From assembly GCF_030697925.1 (NCBI RefSeq), contig NZ_JAUYOJ010000149.1, positions 1 through 62,440 of the forward strand: DNA of 62,440 nt, read 5' to 3'. The translations under genes and the position numbers were made by a program. Below are positions 16,446-25,381 of the stretch, piece by piece (within the stretch, counting starts at the first letter, position 1; each line of letters opens with the position of its first letter). This DNA comes from Phenylobacterium sp. Its GTDB lineage: Bacteria; Pseudomonadota; Alphaproteobacteria; Caulobacterales; Caulobacteraceae. The notes beneath the pieces are model-generated. The model saw only the letters and a program-made list of their open reading frames with translations. It made no database searches and was not told where the DNA came from.

Positions 16446-17879
16446 ATGACGGTCGCCGAGCAGGCCTTCGAACAGTTGATGCGCCTGGCCGGCCGTGAGC
16501 GCCCCGACTTCGTGACCTTCGAGGAGGGGCCCGCCGGGATGAAGACCTGCTTCCACGCCGAGGCTGCCGCCGCCGCGGCCCTGGCGGCGGGAGGGGCGCT
16601 CGCCGCCGATCTCTGGAAACAGCGCACGGGCCAGGACCAGGACCTGAGCGTGTCCACCCGCGAAGCCGGGGCGGCCCTGATCAGCTTCGCGCTGCAGACC
16701 TTCGAAGATCCGTCGCGCGCGCCGCCCTCGCGCCCGGACGACGCCGGCGGCGGCGGGCGCGGCACCCCGGCCATGGGGTTCTTCCCCACCAAGGACGGGC
16801 GCTGGGTCTTCCTGCATCCCAGCTTCCCGGCCAGCGCCGCCAAGCTGCATCAGCTGATGGGATCGCCGGCCGACGCCGCCGCCGTCGCCGCCACGGCCCT
16901 GAACTGGAACGCGCTGGATCTGGAGAACGCCATCGCCGCGGCCGGAATCTGCGGCGCCATGGTGCGCTCTCCCGAGGAGTGGGACGCCTCCGAGCAGGGC
17001 CGAATCCTGGCCGCGCGGCCGCTCGTCGAGGTCGTGAAGATCGCCGACGGCCCGCCCATGCCCCTGCCCCCAGATGGTGAGGCGCCGCTCTCCGGGGTGC
17101 GCGTGCTGGACCTGACCCGGGTCCTGGCCGGCCCGACCTGCGGCAGGACCTTGGCCCAGTACGGCGCGGACGTGCTCTATGTGGCCTCACCCAGGCTGCC
17201 GGCCACCGAATTCTTCGTCAGCGACGTCGGCCATGGCAAGCTCTCCACCTGGCTGGACCTGACCGACGAGGCCGATCGCGCGCGCCTGAACGAACTGATC
17301 GCCGGCTGCGATGTGTTCAGCCAGGGCTACCGTCTGGGCTCGCTGCAACGCATGGGCCTGGGGCCGCTGGACCTGGCGCGCCTGCGGCCGGGCATCATCT
17401 ACACCTCGATCAACGCCTATGGCCACGAGGGCCCCTGGGCCAACAGGCCGGGCTGGGAGCAGCTCGCCCAGACGGTGACCGGCCTGGCCCATGTGCATGG
17501 GAACTACACCTTCGGCGGCGAAAAGGGCCCACAACTCCAGCCCGGCGCGGTGACCGACTATACGACCGGGTTCCTGGCGGCTTTCGGAACCTTGGTCGCC
17601 CTGGACCGCCGCGCGCGGTTCGGCGGCAGCTATATGGTGCGGGTCTCCCTGGCTCAGACCGGCATGTGGCTGCGCGGCCTAGGCTTGGCCGAACCGGAAT
17701 ACCTGGACGCCGTCCGGCCGCCCACGCCTGACGAAATCGACGGCTGGCGGATCGACAGCGACTCGGGGTTCGGGCGGGTTCGTCACCTGCGCGCGCCGGT
17801 GAAGCTGTCGGCCACGCCCGCCCGCTGGCGCCGGCCGACCACGCCGCTCGGCGTCCATGAGGCGGCCTGGCCGAGCTAA
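16446..17879 (+). CDS. CaiB/BaiF-type (class III) CoA transferase, rearranged domain order
   Basis: Class III CoA transferases move CoA between acyl groups through an aspartyl-CoA intermediate. The family's usual N-terminal signature (VRVLDLTRVLAGPTCGRTLAQYGADV) starts only at about residue 218 of 477, and the Asp in TDYTTGFLAA (about 371) fits the catalytic residue. The first 215 residues resemble the part that normally follows it (DGRWVFLHPSF, SPEEWDASEQGRIL), so the order of halves looks circularly permuted. The ATG at 16446 is 62 nt from the divergent SDR start. Its stop is shared in CTAA with the convergent MFS gene. The substrate is not evident. Confidence 0.8.
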   Translation: MTVAEQAFEQLMRLAGRERPDFVTFEEGPAGMKTCFHAEAAAAAALAAGGALAADLWKQRTGQDQDLSVSTREAGAALISFALQTFEDPSRAPPSRPDDAGGGGRGTPAMGFFPTKDGRWVFLHPSFPASAAKLHQLMGSPADAAAVAATALNWNALDLENAIAAAGICGAMVRSPEEWDASEQGRILAARPLVEVVKIADGPPMPLPPDGEAPLSGVRVLDLTRVLAGPTCGRTLAQYGADVLYVASPRLPATEFFVSDVGHGKLSTWLDLTDEADRARLNELIAGCDVFSQGYRLGSLQRMGLGPLDLARLRPGIIYTSINAYGHEGPWANRPGWEQLAQTVTGLAHVHGNYTFGGEKGPQLQPGAVTDYTTGFLAAFGTLVALDRRARFGGSYMVRVSLAQTGMWLRGLGLAEPEYLDAVRPPTPDEIDGWRIDSDSGFGRVRHLRAPVKLSATPARWRRPTTPLGVHEAAWPS

Positions 17880-19312
17880 GGCGCGTCGTCCACCAGGGAG
17901 AGCGGCGCGGCCACCTCCTCCAGGGGTTTGCGTTCGGCCGCCACCCCCAGCCACAGCTCCACCCCGGCCGCCAGCAGCATGAGCCCGCCGCCCAGCAGGT
18001 AACCCAGGAAGATCTGGCCGCGCTCGCCGGTGTCGATCAGGGCTCCGAACAGGGCCGGCCCGCCGACCCCGCCCAGCAGAGTGCCGAAGGCGTAGAACAG
18101 CGAGATGGTCACCGCCCGGGTCTCCAGGGGGAAGCTCTCGCCCACGGTCAGATAGGCCGCGCTGGCCCCGGCCGAGGCGAAGAAGAAGATCGCCGTCCAG
18201 GCCACCGTCTGGGTCACCGCCGACAGCATCCCCTCCGCGAACATCCAGCCGGTGACACAGAGCAGCGCGCCCGCCAGGCCGTAGGTCAGGCTGATCATCA
18301 CCTTCCGCCCCACCGTGTCGAACAGATGCCCCAGCAGCAGTGGGCCCATGAAATTGCCGAGCGCAAAGGGCAGCATGAACCAGCCGATGGCGGCCGGCGC
18401 GATGGCGTAGAACTTGGTGAGGATCAGGGCGTAGGTGAAGAAGATGGCGTTGTAGCAGAAAGCCTGGGTCGCCATCAGCACCACGCCCAGCACCGTGCGT
18501 CGAGGATGGCGCACCATCAGCGAACGCGCGATGTCCAGCCATGAGGTGCGCGTGTGGCGCAGCCTCAGGACCTTCAGCTCGTCGATGTGTTGAAGCGTTT
18601 GGCCTGTGTCGCGCGCCACCCGGGCCTCTATGGCCTCGACGATAGCCAAGGCTTCCTCCGGCCGGCCGTGGGTCATCAGCCAGCGCGGGCTTTCAGGGAT
18701 ATAGCGGCGGATGAAGATGACGATCAGGGCCAGGAGGCCGCCGATGATGAAGGCCAGCCGCCAGCCCAGGGCCTGGTCGACGACCTCCGGGTTCAACACC
18801 ACCAGCGAGCCGACCGCGCCCAGGGCCGCCCCGACCCAGAAACTGCCGTTAATGGCCAGGTCCGTGTAGCCGCGGCGGCGGGCCGGGATCAGCTCCTGGA
18901 TCGCCGAATTGACCGCCCCGTACTCGCCGCCGATTCCCGCCCCGGTCAGGAACCGGAACAACAGGAAGGACCAGAAGTCCCAGGAGAAGCCGGTGGCGAT
19001 CGTGGCGACAAGATAGACCGCCACGGTGATGGTGAAGAGCTTGCGCCGCCCATAGGTGTCGGTCAGCCGCCCGAACACCAGGGCCCCCAGCACCGCGCCC
19101 AGGATATAGGCGCTGGCGGAGAGGCCGATCTGGGCGCCGGTGAGGCCCAGCCCGCCTTGGATCGCCGGCGACAGCGAGCCGACCAGTGTGACTTCCAGCC
19201 CATCCAGGATCCAGGTGACGCCGAGGGCGGCGACCACCAGCCAGTGAAACCGGCTGAACGGCAGGCGATCGAGTCTGGAGGGCACATTGGTCGTGAAGGT
19301 CTCGGCCACCAT
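17876..19312 (-). CDS. MFS transporter (sugar-porter-like)
   Basis: The 478-residue protein has 12 predicted membrane helices and the major facilitator signatures: GRLTDTYGRRKL after helix 2, RFLTGAGIGGEYGA in helix 4, the PESPRWL element after helix 6 and LFDTVGRKVM in the second half. PESPRWL and the long central loop (about residues 205-255) place it nearest the sugar porter and aromatic-acid porter groups. The ATG at 19312 follows GGGAGGA. It probably imports an organic solute; lying next to CoA transferase and SDR genes, a carboxylic acid is more likely than a sugar, but this is inference. The strongly charged C-terminal tail is cytosolic. Confidence 0.88.
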   Translation of the reverse strand: MVAETFTTNVPSRLDRLPFSRFHWLVVAALGVTWILDGLEVTLVGSLSPAIQGGLGLTGAQIGLSASAYILGAVLGALVFGRLTDTYGRRKLFTITVAVYLVATIATGFSWDFWSFLLFRFLTGAGIGGEYGAVNSAIQELIPARRRGYTDLAINGSFWVGAALGAVGSLVVLNPEVVDQALGWRLAFIIGGLLALIVIFIRRYIPESPRWLMTHGRPEEALAIVEAIEARVARDTGQTLQHIDELKVLRLRHTRTSWLDIARSLMVRHPRRTVLGVVLMATQAFCYNAIFFTYALILTKFYAIAPAAIGWFMLPFALGNFMGPLLLGHLFDTVGRKVMISLTYGLAGALLCVTGWMFAEGMLSAVTQTVAWTAIFFFASAGASAAYLTVGESFPLETRAVTISLFYAFGTLLGGVGGPALFGALIDTGERGQIFLGYLLGGGLMLLAAGVELWLGVAAERKPLEEVAAPLSLVDDAP

Positions 19313-19394
19313 GTCCTCCCGGCGCGGATGTTGGCCTGAACAACGCGTGAAGGCCGAGCTTGGGTTCCGGCGACGGACCGGCTATGGCCCGGCC

Positions 19395-19640
19395 ATGCCT
19401 TCGCCCGAGCCCCCGCCGGAGATCCTCGTCGACGCCCGCGGCCACCGTTGCCCGGTCCCGACCCTGCGCCTGCGCCGCGCCCTGGAAGACGCCCCGCTCG
19501 GCGCCCGCGTGCGCCTGTTGGCCGACGACCCCCTGGCCCGCATCGACGTGCCCCACTTTGCGGCGGGCGCGGGTTTCGAGGTTCTGGAGGTCACCGAAGC
19601 GGCCGGCGTGCTGAGCTTCCTGGTGGGGAGGTCGAGCTAG
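19395..19640 (+). CDS. TusA-family sulfur carrier-like protein
   Basis: TusA-like proteins are small carriers that hold sulfur on a conserved cysteine. This 81-residue protein has the defining DARGHRCPVPTLRLR motif with the active cysteine in CPxP at about residue 20, and a two-layer alpha/beta fold follows (VRLLADDPLARIDVPHFAAG). The ATG at 19395 gives the standard family length. It is short, monocistronic and divergent from the MFS gene; its stop is shared with the YihY gene in CTAG (19637-19640). Its acceptor could be tRNA thiolation or another sulfur pathway; nothing nearby decides this. Confidence 0.85.
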   Translation: MPSPEPPPEILVDARGHRCPVPTLRLRRALEDAPLGARVRLLADDPLARIDVPHFAAGAGFEVLEVTEAAGVLSFLVGRSS

Positions 19641-20563
19641 GCCTTCCGCTGATCCGTCAGCAGACGCCTAGCCGGGCGGCGTTCCACCAGCAGGATCTCG
19701 ATCTCGGTGGCCAGGGCGCCGCCCAGGAAGACCGCGTTGACGTTCCAGGACAGCCAGATCAGGAACACCACCACGGCCGCTACCGAGCCGTAGGTGGCGC
19801 CGAGCGAGGCGATCTGTTCCACATAGATGGCGCTGGCCCATGAAGCCCCCAGGCAGAGGAACGCTGCGGCGATCCCGCCCATGATCGAGGCCCTCCAGGC
19901 GACCGGGACGCTGGACATGGCGAAGCGGTAGATCAGGGTCATGGCCACGGTCACGCCCACGCTGGCCCAGGTCCACTCGCTGTAGAGCCAGGTGACGCCG
20001 GCCAGCGGCTTCAGGTCGAAGGCGGCGGCCACGAAGCGGAAATAGAAGAAGACGGCCGAGAAGAAGGCCAGCATGGCGAAGGCCGCGACCAGCACGATCA
20101 GGGCCATGACGTTGAAGCCTACGAACCCGCGCGGCGCGTCCTCGTCGTGGATGAAGGACAGTCCCGCCAGCAGGGCCTTGAAGCCCCGATGGGCGGCGTA
20201 GCCGCCGATCACGAGCGCCACCCCGCTCTGGGTCGAGACCACCTGGAAGGGCGCGTGGGCCAGCCGGGTCAGTTCGCTGGCGAACAGGCCCCGGGCGCCG
20301 GCCGGCATCATCGTCGCCAACTGCTCGGCCTGGTGCGCCGCCGCGGCGGGATCGGCCAGCAGGCCATAGACGCCGATGGTGATGGCCAGGGCTGGAAATA
20401 CCGCCAGCATGACGAAGAACGAGACACCGCCCACATAGAGCATGACATCCCGGCCCCAGAGCCTGGTTAGGGCCTTGCCGGAGATCAACAGGGCCAGGCG
20501 CAGCCAGTGCGTCGGGTCCCAGTCCATCTCGCGCAGCCGTTGGGTTACTCGGGCGATCAACAT
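19637..20563 (-). CDS. YihY/BrkB-family inner-membrane protein
   Basis: The 308-residue protein has the six-helix YihY/UPF0761 topology, with an amphipathic N-terminus (LREMDWDPTHWLRLALLIS), a YVGGVSFFVMLAVFPALAI first helix and the family's VPVAWRASIMGGIAAAFLC segment. These proteins were once called ribonuclease BN, but that assignment was wrong, and the function is unknown. I use the ATG at 20563; a TTG 12 codons upstream (20599) is in frame and possible. A long hairpin and the pstS promoter lie upstream in the divergent gap. Confidence 0.82.
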   Translation of the reverse strand: MLIARVTQRLREMDWDPTHWLRLALLISGKALTRLWGRDVMLYVGGVSFFVMLAVFPALAITIGVYGLLADPAAAAHQAEQLATMMPAGARGLFASELTRLAHAPFQVVSTQSGVALVIGGYAAHRGFKALLAGLSFIHDEDAPRGFVGFNVMALIVLVAAFAMLAFFSAVFFYFRFVAAAFDLKPLAGVTWLYSEWTWASVGVTVAMTLIYRFAMSSVPVAWRASIMGGIAAAFLCLGASWASAIYVEQIASLGATYGSVAAVVVFLIWLSWNVNAVFLGGALATEIEILLVERRPARRLLTDQRKA

Positions 20564-20625
20564 GGCGCGGAAAGTGCTGAAGCTCGCGCTTCGGCGCAAG
20601 CGCTCTTGGCGTCACGCACATCGTA

Positions 20626-20662
20626 GCGGCGCGCCGGTCCCTCGCGGGAGCCGGCGCGCCGC
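20626..20662. repeat. Long GC-rich hairpin between yihY and pstS
   Basis: Perfect 12-bp arms at 20626-20637 and 20651-20662 (GCGGCGCGCCGG and its complement) enclose TCCC-TCGC-GGGA-G, which adds four more pairs with one bulged base. The stem is about 16 bp and holds two copies of GGCGCGCC. Both flanking genes point away from it, so it is not an ordinary terminator. The 312-nt gap also contains the Pho-box-like site but no gene that I can see. Confidence 0.7.
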
Positions 20663-20800
20663 CGATGGGCGTGTCGTTCCATCAGGCCTGGCGCCGCGTC
20701 GAGGGACGGGAGATAGCGGCGTTCAACCTGACCCTAGAATCGCGCCAGACGGCTGAACCCCACCTGAACGATGATCGAGCCCCCCTGTTCACCGCGCTGA

Positions 20801-20833
20801 CCGTCATCCAACATTCACGCAAGCGGCTATAAC
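20801..20833 (+). promoter_or_regulatory. Candidate Pho box and -10 of pstS
   Basis: CCGTCAT (20801-20807) and CATTCAC (20812-20818) repeat with an 11-bp period separated by CCAA, a partial match to the PhoB box CTGTCAT-N4-CTGTCAY. TATAAC at 20828-20833 starts 10 nt later, the spacing expected when PhoB replaces the -35 contact. It lies 43 nt before the pstS ATG. The half-sites have mismatches, so the call leans on position and gene. Confidence 0.5.
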
Positions 20834-20875
20834 GGCGATTGCCCTTAGCCGTCCCCAACGAGCCGGAGCCCTCCG

Positions 20876-21949
20876 ATGAAACAGTTCGCCTATATCGCCG
20901 CCGCCGCCCTGGCCCTCTCCGCCTGCGGGCAGAAGACCGAGGGCGACGCCGCCAAGGCCGGCCCCAGCGCCAGCGGTCGCGACCAGGTCTGGGCGGCGGG
21001 CTCCTCGACCGTCTTCCCGTTCGCCACCCGCGTGGCCGAGAACGTGGCCAGGACCGGCGGCGGCAAGGCCGCCAAGGTCGAGTCGCTCGGCACCGGCGGC
21101 GGCTTCAAGCTATTCTGCGGCGGCTCGGGCGCGAACTTCCCGGACGTCGCCAACGCCTCGCGCGCCATCAAGAAATCCGAATTCGACCAGTGTGTCGCCA
21201 ACGGCGTCACCGATATCGTCGAGATCAAGATCGGCTTCGACGGCATCGTCATCGCCAACGCCAAGGCTGGCCCGACCTACAATTTCAAGATCGACCAGAT
21301 CTATCGCGGCCTAGCCGCCGAGACCCCGGCCGGCGCTGGTTTCGCCAAGAACGCCGCCAAGACCTGGAAGGAGGTCGACGCCGCCCTCCCCGCCCAGGCC
21401 ATCCTGGTCTACGGCCCGCCGCCGACCTCGGGCACCCGCGACGCCTTCGCCGAGTTGGCCCTGGAGAGTGGCGCGCGCAAGATTCCGGCGCTGGAAGCCC
21501 TACGTTCGTCCGATGAAGACGCCTTCAAGGCCAGGGCCCACACGATCCGCGGCGACGGGGCCTGGGTCGACGCCGGCGAGAACGACAACGCCATCGTCCA
21601 GACCCTGACCAAGACCCCCAATGCGCTGGGGGCGTTCGGCTATTCGTTCCTCGAGAACAACATGGACACTGTGAAGGCCGCCACGATCGATGGCGTCGCC
21701 CCGACCTTCGAGACCATCTCGAACGGGACCTACCCGGTGTCGCGGTCGCTCTACGTCTATGTGAAGAAGGCCAATATCGGGGTCATCCCCGGCCTGCGCG
21801 AGTATGTGAACGCCTTCGTTTCCGACGTCGCCACCGGCAAGGGCGGCTACCTGCAGCAGCGCGGCCTCATCCCGCTGGGCGCCGAGGAACACGCGGCCCA
21901 AAAGGCCGCCGCCGCCGACCTGACGCCGATGGCGGCGCCGACGAAATAG
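20876..21949 (+). CDS. pstS: Phosphate-binding lipoprotein PstS-like
   Basis: PstS captures phosphate in the periplasm for the PstCAB importer. The 357-residue protein has a lipoprotein signal with lipobox LSAC (Cys17), then the family pattern GSSTVFPFATRVAE (phosphate loop), GTGGGFKLFCGG, NASRAIKKSEF and YGPPPTSGTRDAFAE, in which the conserved Ser/Thr/Arg bind phosphate. The C-terminal third (YPVSRSLYVYVKKANIG) is also characteristic. pstC, pstA, pstB and phoU are not adjacent; a detached pstS is also seen in Caulobacter. A candidate Pho box upstream fits induction by phosphate starvation. It converges with an AMACR-like gene 3 nt away. Confidence 0.88.
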   Translation: MKQFAYIAAAALALSACGQKTEGDAAKAGPSASGRDQVWAAGSSTVFPFATRVAENVARTGGGKAAKVESLGTGGGFKLFCGGSGANFPDVANASRAIKKSEFDQCVANGVTDIVEIKIGFDGIVIANAKAGPTYNFKIDQIYRGLAAETPAGAGFAKNAAKTWKEVDAALPAQAILVYGPPPTSGTRDAFAELALESGARKIPALEALRSSDEDAFKARAHTIRGDGAWVDAGENDNAIVQTLTKTPNALGAFGYSFLENNMDTVKAATIDGVAPTFETISNGTYPVSRSLYVYVKKANIGVIPGLREYVNAFVSDVATGKGGYLQQRGLIPLGAEEHAAQKAAAADLTPMAAPTK

Positions 21950-21952
21950 GGC

Positions 21953-23086
21953 CTATCCCGCCAGGGCCCCCGCAGCCTTGAGGGCGTCGATATCGGCGCC
22001 CGAGAAGCCCCAGTCGCTCAGGGCTTCGCGATCATGGGCCCCGATGCCGGGCGGCGGTCCCTGGATGGCGCCGGGCGTGGCCGAGAAACGGGGCGCGGGC
22101 GCCGGCTGGGTGACGCCCTCGACCTGTACGAAGGTCTGGCGCGCCACGTTGTGCGGATGCCTGGGCGCCTCGTCGAGATCGAGCACCGGGGCGAAGCAGA
22201 CATCGCTGGCGCCCATGATCTCGGACCATTCGTCCTGGGTCTTCTGGGCGATGACATGGGCGAGTTTCTCGCGCAGGCCGTCCCAGCTCCCGCGATCCAT
22301 CTGCTTGGCGAACTCCGGATCGTTGATCCCGGTCTTCTCCAGCAGCAAGGCGTAGAACTGCGGCTCGATCGAGCCGATCGAGATCCACTTGCCGTCCGAG
22401 CACCGGTAGGTGTCGTAGAAGTGGGCGCCGCCGTCGAGCAGGTTGGCGCGCCGCTCCTCCTTCCACATCCCGCTGGCCTTGAAGCCGTAGAACATGGCCA
22501 TCAGCGAGGCCGCGCCGTCGCTCATGGCGCAGTCGATGACCTGTCCCTGGCCGCTCGCCCGCGCGTGGATCACCCCGGCCAGCAGTCCGAAGGCCAGATA
22601 GAGCGCCCCGCCCCCGAAATCACCCACCAGGTTCAGGGGTGGGATTGGCTTTTCCTTGGTCCCGATCGCGTGCAGGGCGCCGGTGATGGCGATGTAGTTC
22701 ATATCGTGCCCGGCGGCGTTGGCGTAGGGGCCAAACTGGCCCCAACCGGTCATCCGGCCGTAGACCAGCTTGGGATTACGCGCCATGGCCACCTCCGGGC
22801 CCAGGCCCAGCCGCTCCATGACGCCCGGCCGGAAGCCTTCGAACACCGCGTCGGCCCCCTCCATCAGCTTCAGGCAGGTCTCGATGGCGGCGGGGTTCTT
22901 GAGGTCGAGCGCCACCGAGCGCCGTCCGCGGGCGGTGATGTCGGCCGGCGAGGAACGGCCGGGACCCTTGCGGTCGATCCGCACGACGTCCGCGCCCAGG
23001 TCCGACAACAGCATGCCGCAGAACGGCCCGGGTCCGATCCCGGCGAATTCGACGACCTTCAGGCCGGTCAGCGGTCCCTGGCGCAT
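21953..23086 (-). CDS. Alpha-methylacyl-CoA racemase-like CoA-transferase III enzyme
   Basis: AMACR interconverts the (R) and (S) forms of 2-methylacyl-CoA esters by proton abstraction. The 377-residue protein has the class III CoA-transferase N-terminus ([32 protein letters not shown]). It also has the racemase-type catalytic pair: His in [15 protein letters not shown] and Asp in [16 protein letters not shown], matching the known His/Asp dyad. This separates it from formyl-CoA-type transferases. The ATG at 23086 has an AGGGAGAG site. An SDR gene lies 57 nt upstream on the same strand, suggesting a branched-chain or sterol side-chain acyl-CoA route. Confidence 0.87.
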   Translation of the reverse strand: MRQGPLTGLKVVEFAGIGPGPFCGMLLSDLGADVVRIDRKGPGRSSPADITARGRRSVALDLKNPAAIETCLKLMEGADAVFEGFRPGVMERLGLGPEVAMARNPKLVYGRMTGWGQFGPYANAAGHDMNYIAITGALHAIGTKEKPIPPLNLVGDFGGGALYLAFGLLAGVIHARASGQGQVIDCAMSDGAASLMAMFYGFKASGMWKEERRANLLDGGAHFYDTYRCSDGKWISIGSIEPQFYALLLEKTGINDPEFAKQMDRGSWDGLREKLAHVIAQKTQDEWSEIMGASDVCFAPVLDLDEAPRHPHNVARQTFVQVEGVTQPAPAPRFSATPGAIQGPPPGIGAHDREALSDWGFSGADIDALKAAGALAG

Positions 23087-23143
23087 GGAAACTCTCCCTA
23101 GATTCCCGTCATCCTGGCCTGCTGACGCGCCGTCAGCCAACCA

Positions 23144-23920
23144 TTAGCCGCCGCCGGGCAGGGACTGGCCGTCGTCGATGGTGATCAGGGTCCCGGCGAT
23201 GGCTCGAGCCGCCGGCCCGCAGAGCATCAGCAGCGAGGCGTCCAGGTCGGTGGCTTCCATCAGCCGCCGGCGCGGAAAGCCCTTGAGCTGCTTCTGGCCG
23301 CCCTCTGTGGCCCACCAGTCGGCGTTGATGTCGGTCTCGATATAGCCAGGCGCCATGGCGTTGACGGCGATCCCGCGCCGCGACCACTCCCGCGCAAGGC
23401 TGCGGGTCAGCATGGCCACCGCGGCCTTGGAGGCGTTGTAGGCCGAAAGGCCGGGCAGCACCGTGTGGCTGGCGATCGAAGCGATGTTGACGATCCTGGC
23501 GGTCCCGGCCTCGGCCACGCCCGACGCCAACATCCGCTTGGCGGCCTGCTGGGCGGCGAAAAACACGCCGCGCACATTGACGTCGAAGGTCCGGTCCCAT
23601 TCCTCCACCGAGATGTCCAGCGCCAGCCCCTCCCCGCCGACCCCGGCGTTGTTGACCAGGATCGAGATCGGACCCAACGCCGTCTCGATCTCGTCGAACG
23701 CGGGACCGATCGATTGGGCGTCGGCGACGTCCAGCCGCAGCGCCATGGCGCGACCGCCATCGGCGGCGATCTCGCCAGCCAGGGCCTCGACCATGTCCAG
23801 TCGCCGCGCCGCCAGCGCCACGGCCGCGCCGTTCTTCGCCAGCAGCCTCGCGAAATGCGCGCCGAGCCCGCCCGACGCGCCAGTGATCACCGCGATCCGT
23901 CCCGCCAACACCTGTTCCAT
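23144..23920 (-). CDS. Short-chain dehydrogenase/reductase
   Basis: This 258-residue classical SDR has the cofactor motif TGASGGLGAHFA, LDVADAQS, NNAG, the catalytic serine in NIASIASH and YNASK, and the PGYIETD segment. The arginines after strand 2 (AARRLDM) suggest NADP(H). It is upstream of the AMACR-like gene on the same strand with a 57-nt gap and is divergent from popA across 132 nt. A role in fatty or side-chain acyl-CoA metabolism is inferred from that neighbour. The C-terminus ends in a glycine-rich DDGQSLPGGG. It lacks any export signal, unlike the SDR at 15505-16383. Confidence 0.85.
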   Translation of the reverse strand: MEQVLAGRIAVITGASGGLGAHFARLLAKNGAAVALAARRLDMVEALAGEIAADGGRAMALRLDVADAQSIGPAFDEIETALGPISILVNNAGVGGEGLALDISVEEWDRTFDVNVRGVFFAAQQAAKRMLASGVAEAGTARIVNIASIASHTVLPGLSAYNASKAAVAMLTRSLAREWSRRGIAVNAMAPGYIETDINADWWATEGGQKQLKGFPRRRLMEATDLDASLLMLCGPAARAIAGTLITIDDGQSLPGGG

Positions 23921-24052
23921 TCCCCATCTCCTTCACTCTGCGACGCGGCCGCGCTGTCGTCTGCGCGCGCCGTCTGTATAGTCGGCAGGCGCTTCGATTC
24001 CCGTCCAACCCGGGCGTGAACATCGGAGGGGGTTGCGTCAAGGGTTCTAGGA

Positions 24053-25381
24053 ATGGCGGCAAGCGTCCAGGCGCGGGTCCTGATTGTCGCGCGCGATGAC
24101 GCCCTGGCGGGACCCCTCGCCGAGGGCCTCGACCGGCTGGGCTGGCGCACGGTCACGGCGCGCGGCCCCTATGCGGCGCTCGCGGCGCTTGGCGACCTGA
24201 ACATTGAAGCCGCCATTATCGACCTCGCCAGCGGCGGCCATGAGGCCCTGACCATGGCCCGGCGGCTGAAGGCCGCCTGCGCCCCGCGCCGTCTTCCGGT
24301 CGTGGCCATCGGCGATCCCGAGCCCGAGCTGGAGAGCTACGACTTCGACCTGACCCTGGCTGCGCCGATCCATCCGGCCCAGGCCGTGCTGCGTCTGGAG
24401 ACCCTGGTCCGCACCGCGGTGGCCGAGGAGGAGTTCGAGCTGCGCCGCGCCAGCTTCGCCGATCGCGGCGGCTGGCTTGACCTGCCCGAGCCCGACGCCA
24501 ACCCCTTCCAGGTCCTGGCCATCGGCGAGCCTGCCCCGCAGTTCCTGGCGCTCTCCAACGCCCTCGCCCGGTCGGGCGCCGAGGTGGTGGGCGCCTTCAC
24601 CGCCTACACCGCCTTCGATTACCTGCACGAACGGTCCTTCGACGCCGTGGTGCTATGGGCTGGCGACAACAGCCAGGAGGCGCTCTCCATCGCCGCCGGC
24701 ATGCGCCGCAACACCCGCCTCTATCACACGCCCGCCCTGCTCTACATGCGCCAGGAGAGCTATGTGACCATGTCGGAGGCCTATCATCGGGGCGTCTCCG
24801 ACGTGGCCTCGCCAGAGACGCCGGAGACCGAGACCGCCAAGCGGGTGATCGAGCTGGCCCGCAGCTATCGCCGGCAGACCGCGGTCCGCAAGGCGTTGGA
24901 AAAGGCGCGTTCCTCAGGCCTGATGGATGCGGCCACGGGGCTGTTCACCCGCGATCTCTTCGCCCACCACCTGGGCCGCCTGGCCCAGGCCTCGCGCCTG
25001 CGCAATCGTCCGCTGTCGGTCTGCGTGCTGAAGGTGGCCGAGAAACAGGACATCAGCGCCGCGCGCGCCGGCGGCTGGCTGGACCGCGCCATTCCCCAGA
25101 TCGGCTCGATGATCGGCCGGCTGGTGCGGGTGGAGGACACGGCCGCGCGGCTGAGCCCCGAGGTCTTCGCGCTCGCCCTACCCGCCACGCCCCAGGCTTC
25201 GGCCCGGGCGGCCGGCGAACGGATCGCCGCGGTGATCGGCTGCACGGCCTTCGAGGCCGGCGACGGCAAGCCGCCCTTCGTCATCGAGTTCGACATCGGG
25301 GTGGCCGAGGTCGGCGGCGCCGAGGGCGCCGGCAAGGCGCTGGAAGAGGCCGCCGCCCGCGCGCATCAGCAGGCGGTGTGA
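24053..25381 (+). CDS. popA: PopA-like degenerate REC-REC-GGDEF cyclic-di-GMP effector
   Basis: PopA is a Caulobacter paralogue of PleD that binds c-di-GMP, goes to the old cell pole and helps deliver CtrA to ClpXP. The 442-residue protein has two receiver domains (about 5-120 and 153-275) and a GGDEF-like domain (285-440). Receiver 1 keeps Asp57 (AAIIDLA); receiver 2 has lost the phospho-site (AVVLWAG). The GGDEF loop is replaced by SPEVF at 368-372, so it cannot make c-di-GMP, while the inhibitory-site RxxD is intact as RVED at 359-362. DAATGLFTRD (292-301) matches the domain's usual start. AAGGG lies 8 nt before the ATG; a possible -10 (TATAGT) is at 23977-23982. It overlaps the next gene by 1 nt. 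Confidence 0.85.
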   Translation: MAASVQARVLIVARDDALAGPLAEGLDRLGWRTVTARGPYAALAALGDLNIEAAIIDLASGGHEALTMARRLKAACAPRRLPVVAIGDPEPELESYDFDLTLAAPIHPAQAVLRLETLVRTAVAEEEFELRRASFADRGGWLDLPEPDANPFQVLAIGEPAPQFLALSNALARSGAEVVGAFTAYTAFDYLHERSFDAVVLWAGDNSQEALSIAAGMRRNTRLYHTPALLYMRQESYVTMSEAYHRGVSDVASPETPETETAKRVIELARSYRRQTAVRKALEKARSSGLMDAATGLFTRDLFAHHLGRLAQASRLRNRPLSVCVLKVAEKQDISAARAGGWLDRAIPQIGSMIGRLVRVEDTAARLSPEVFALALPATPQASARAAGERIAAVIGCTAFEAGDGKPPFVIEFDIGVAEVGGAEGAGKALEEAAARAHQQAV

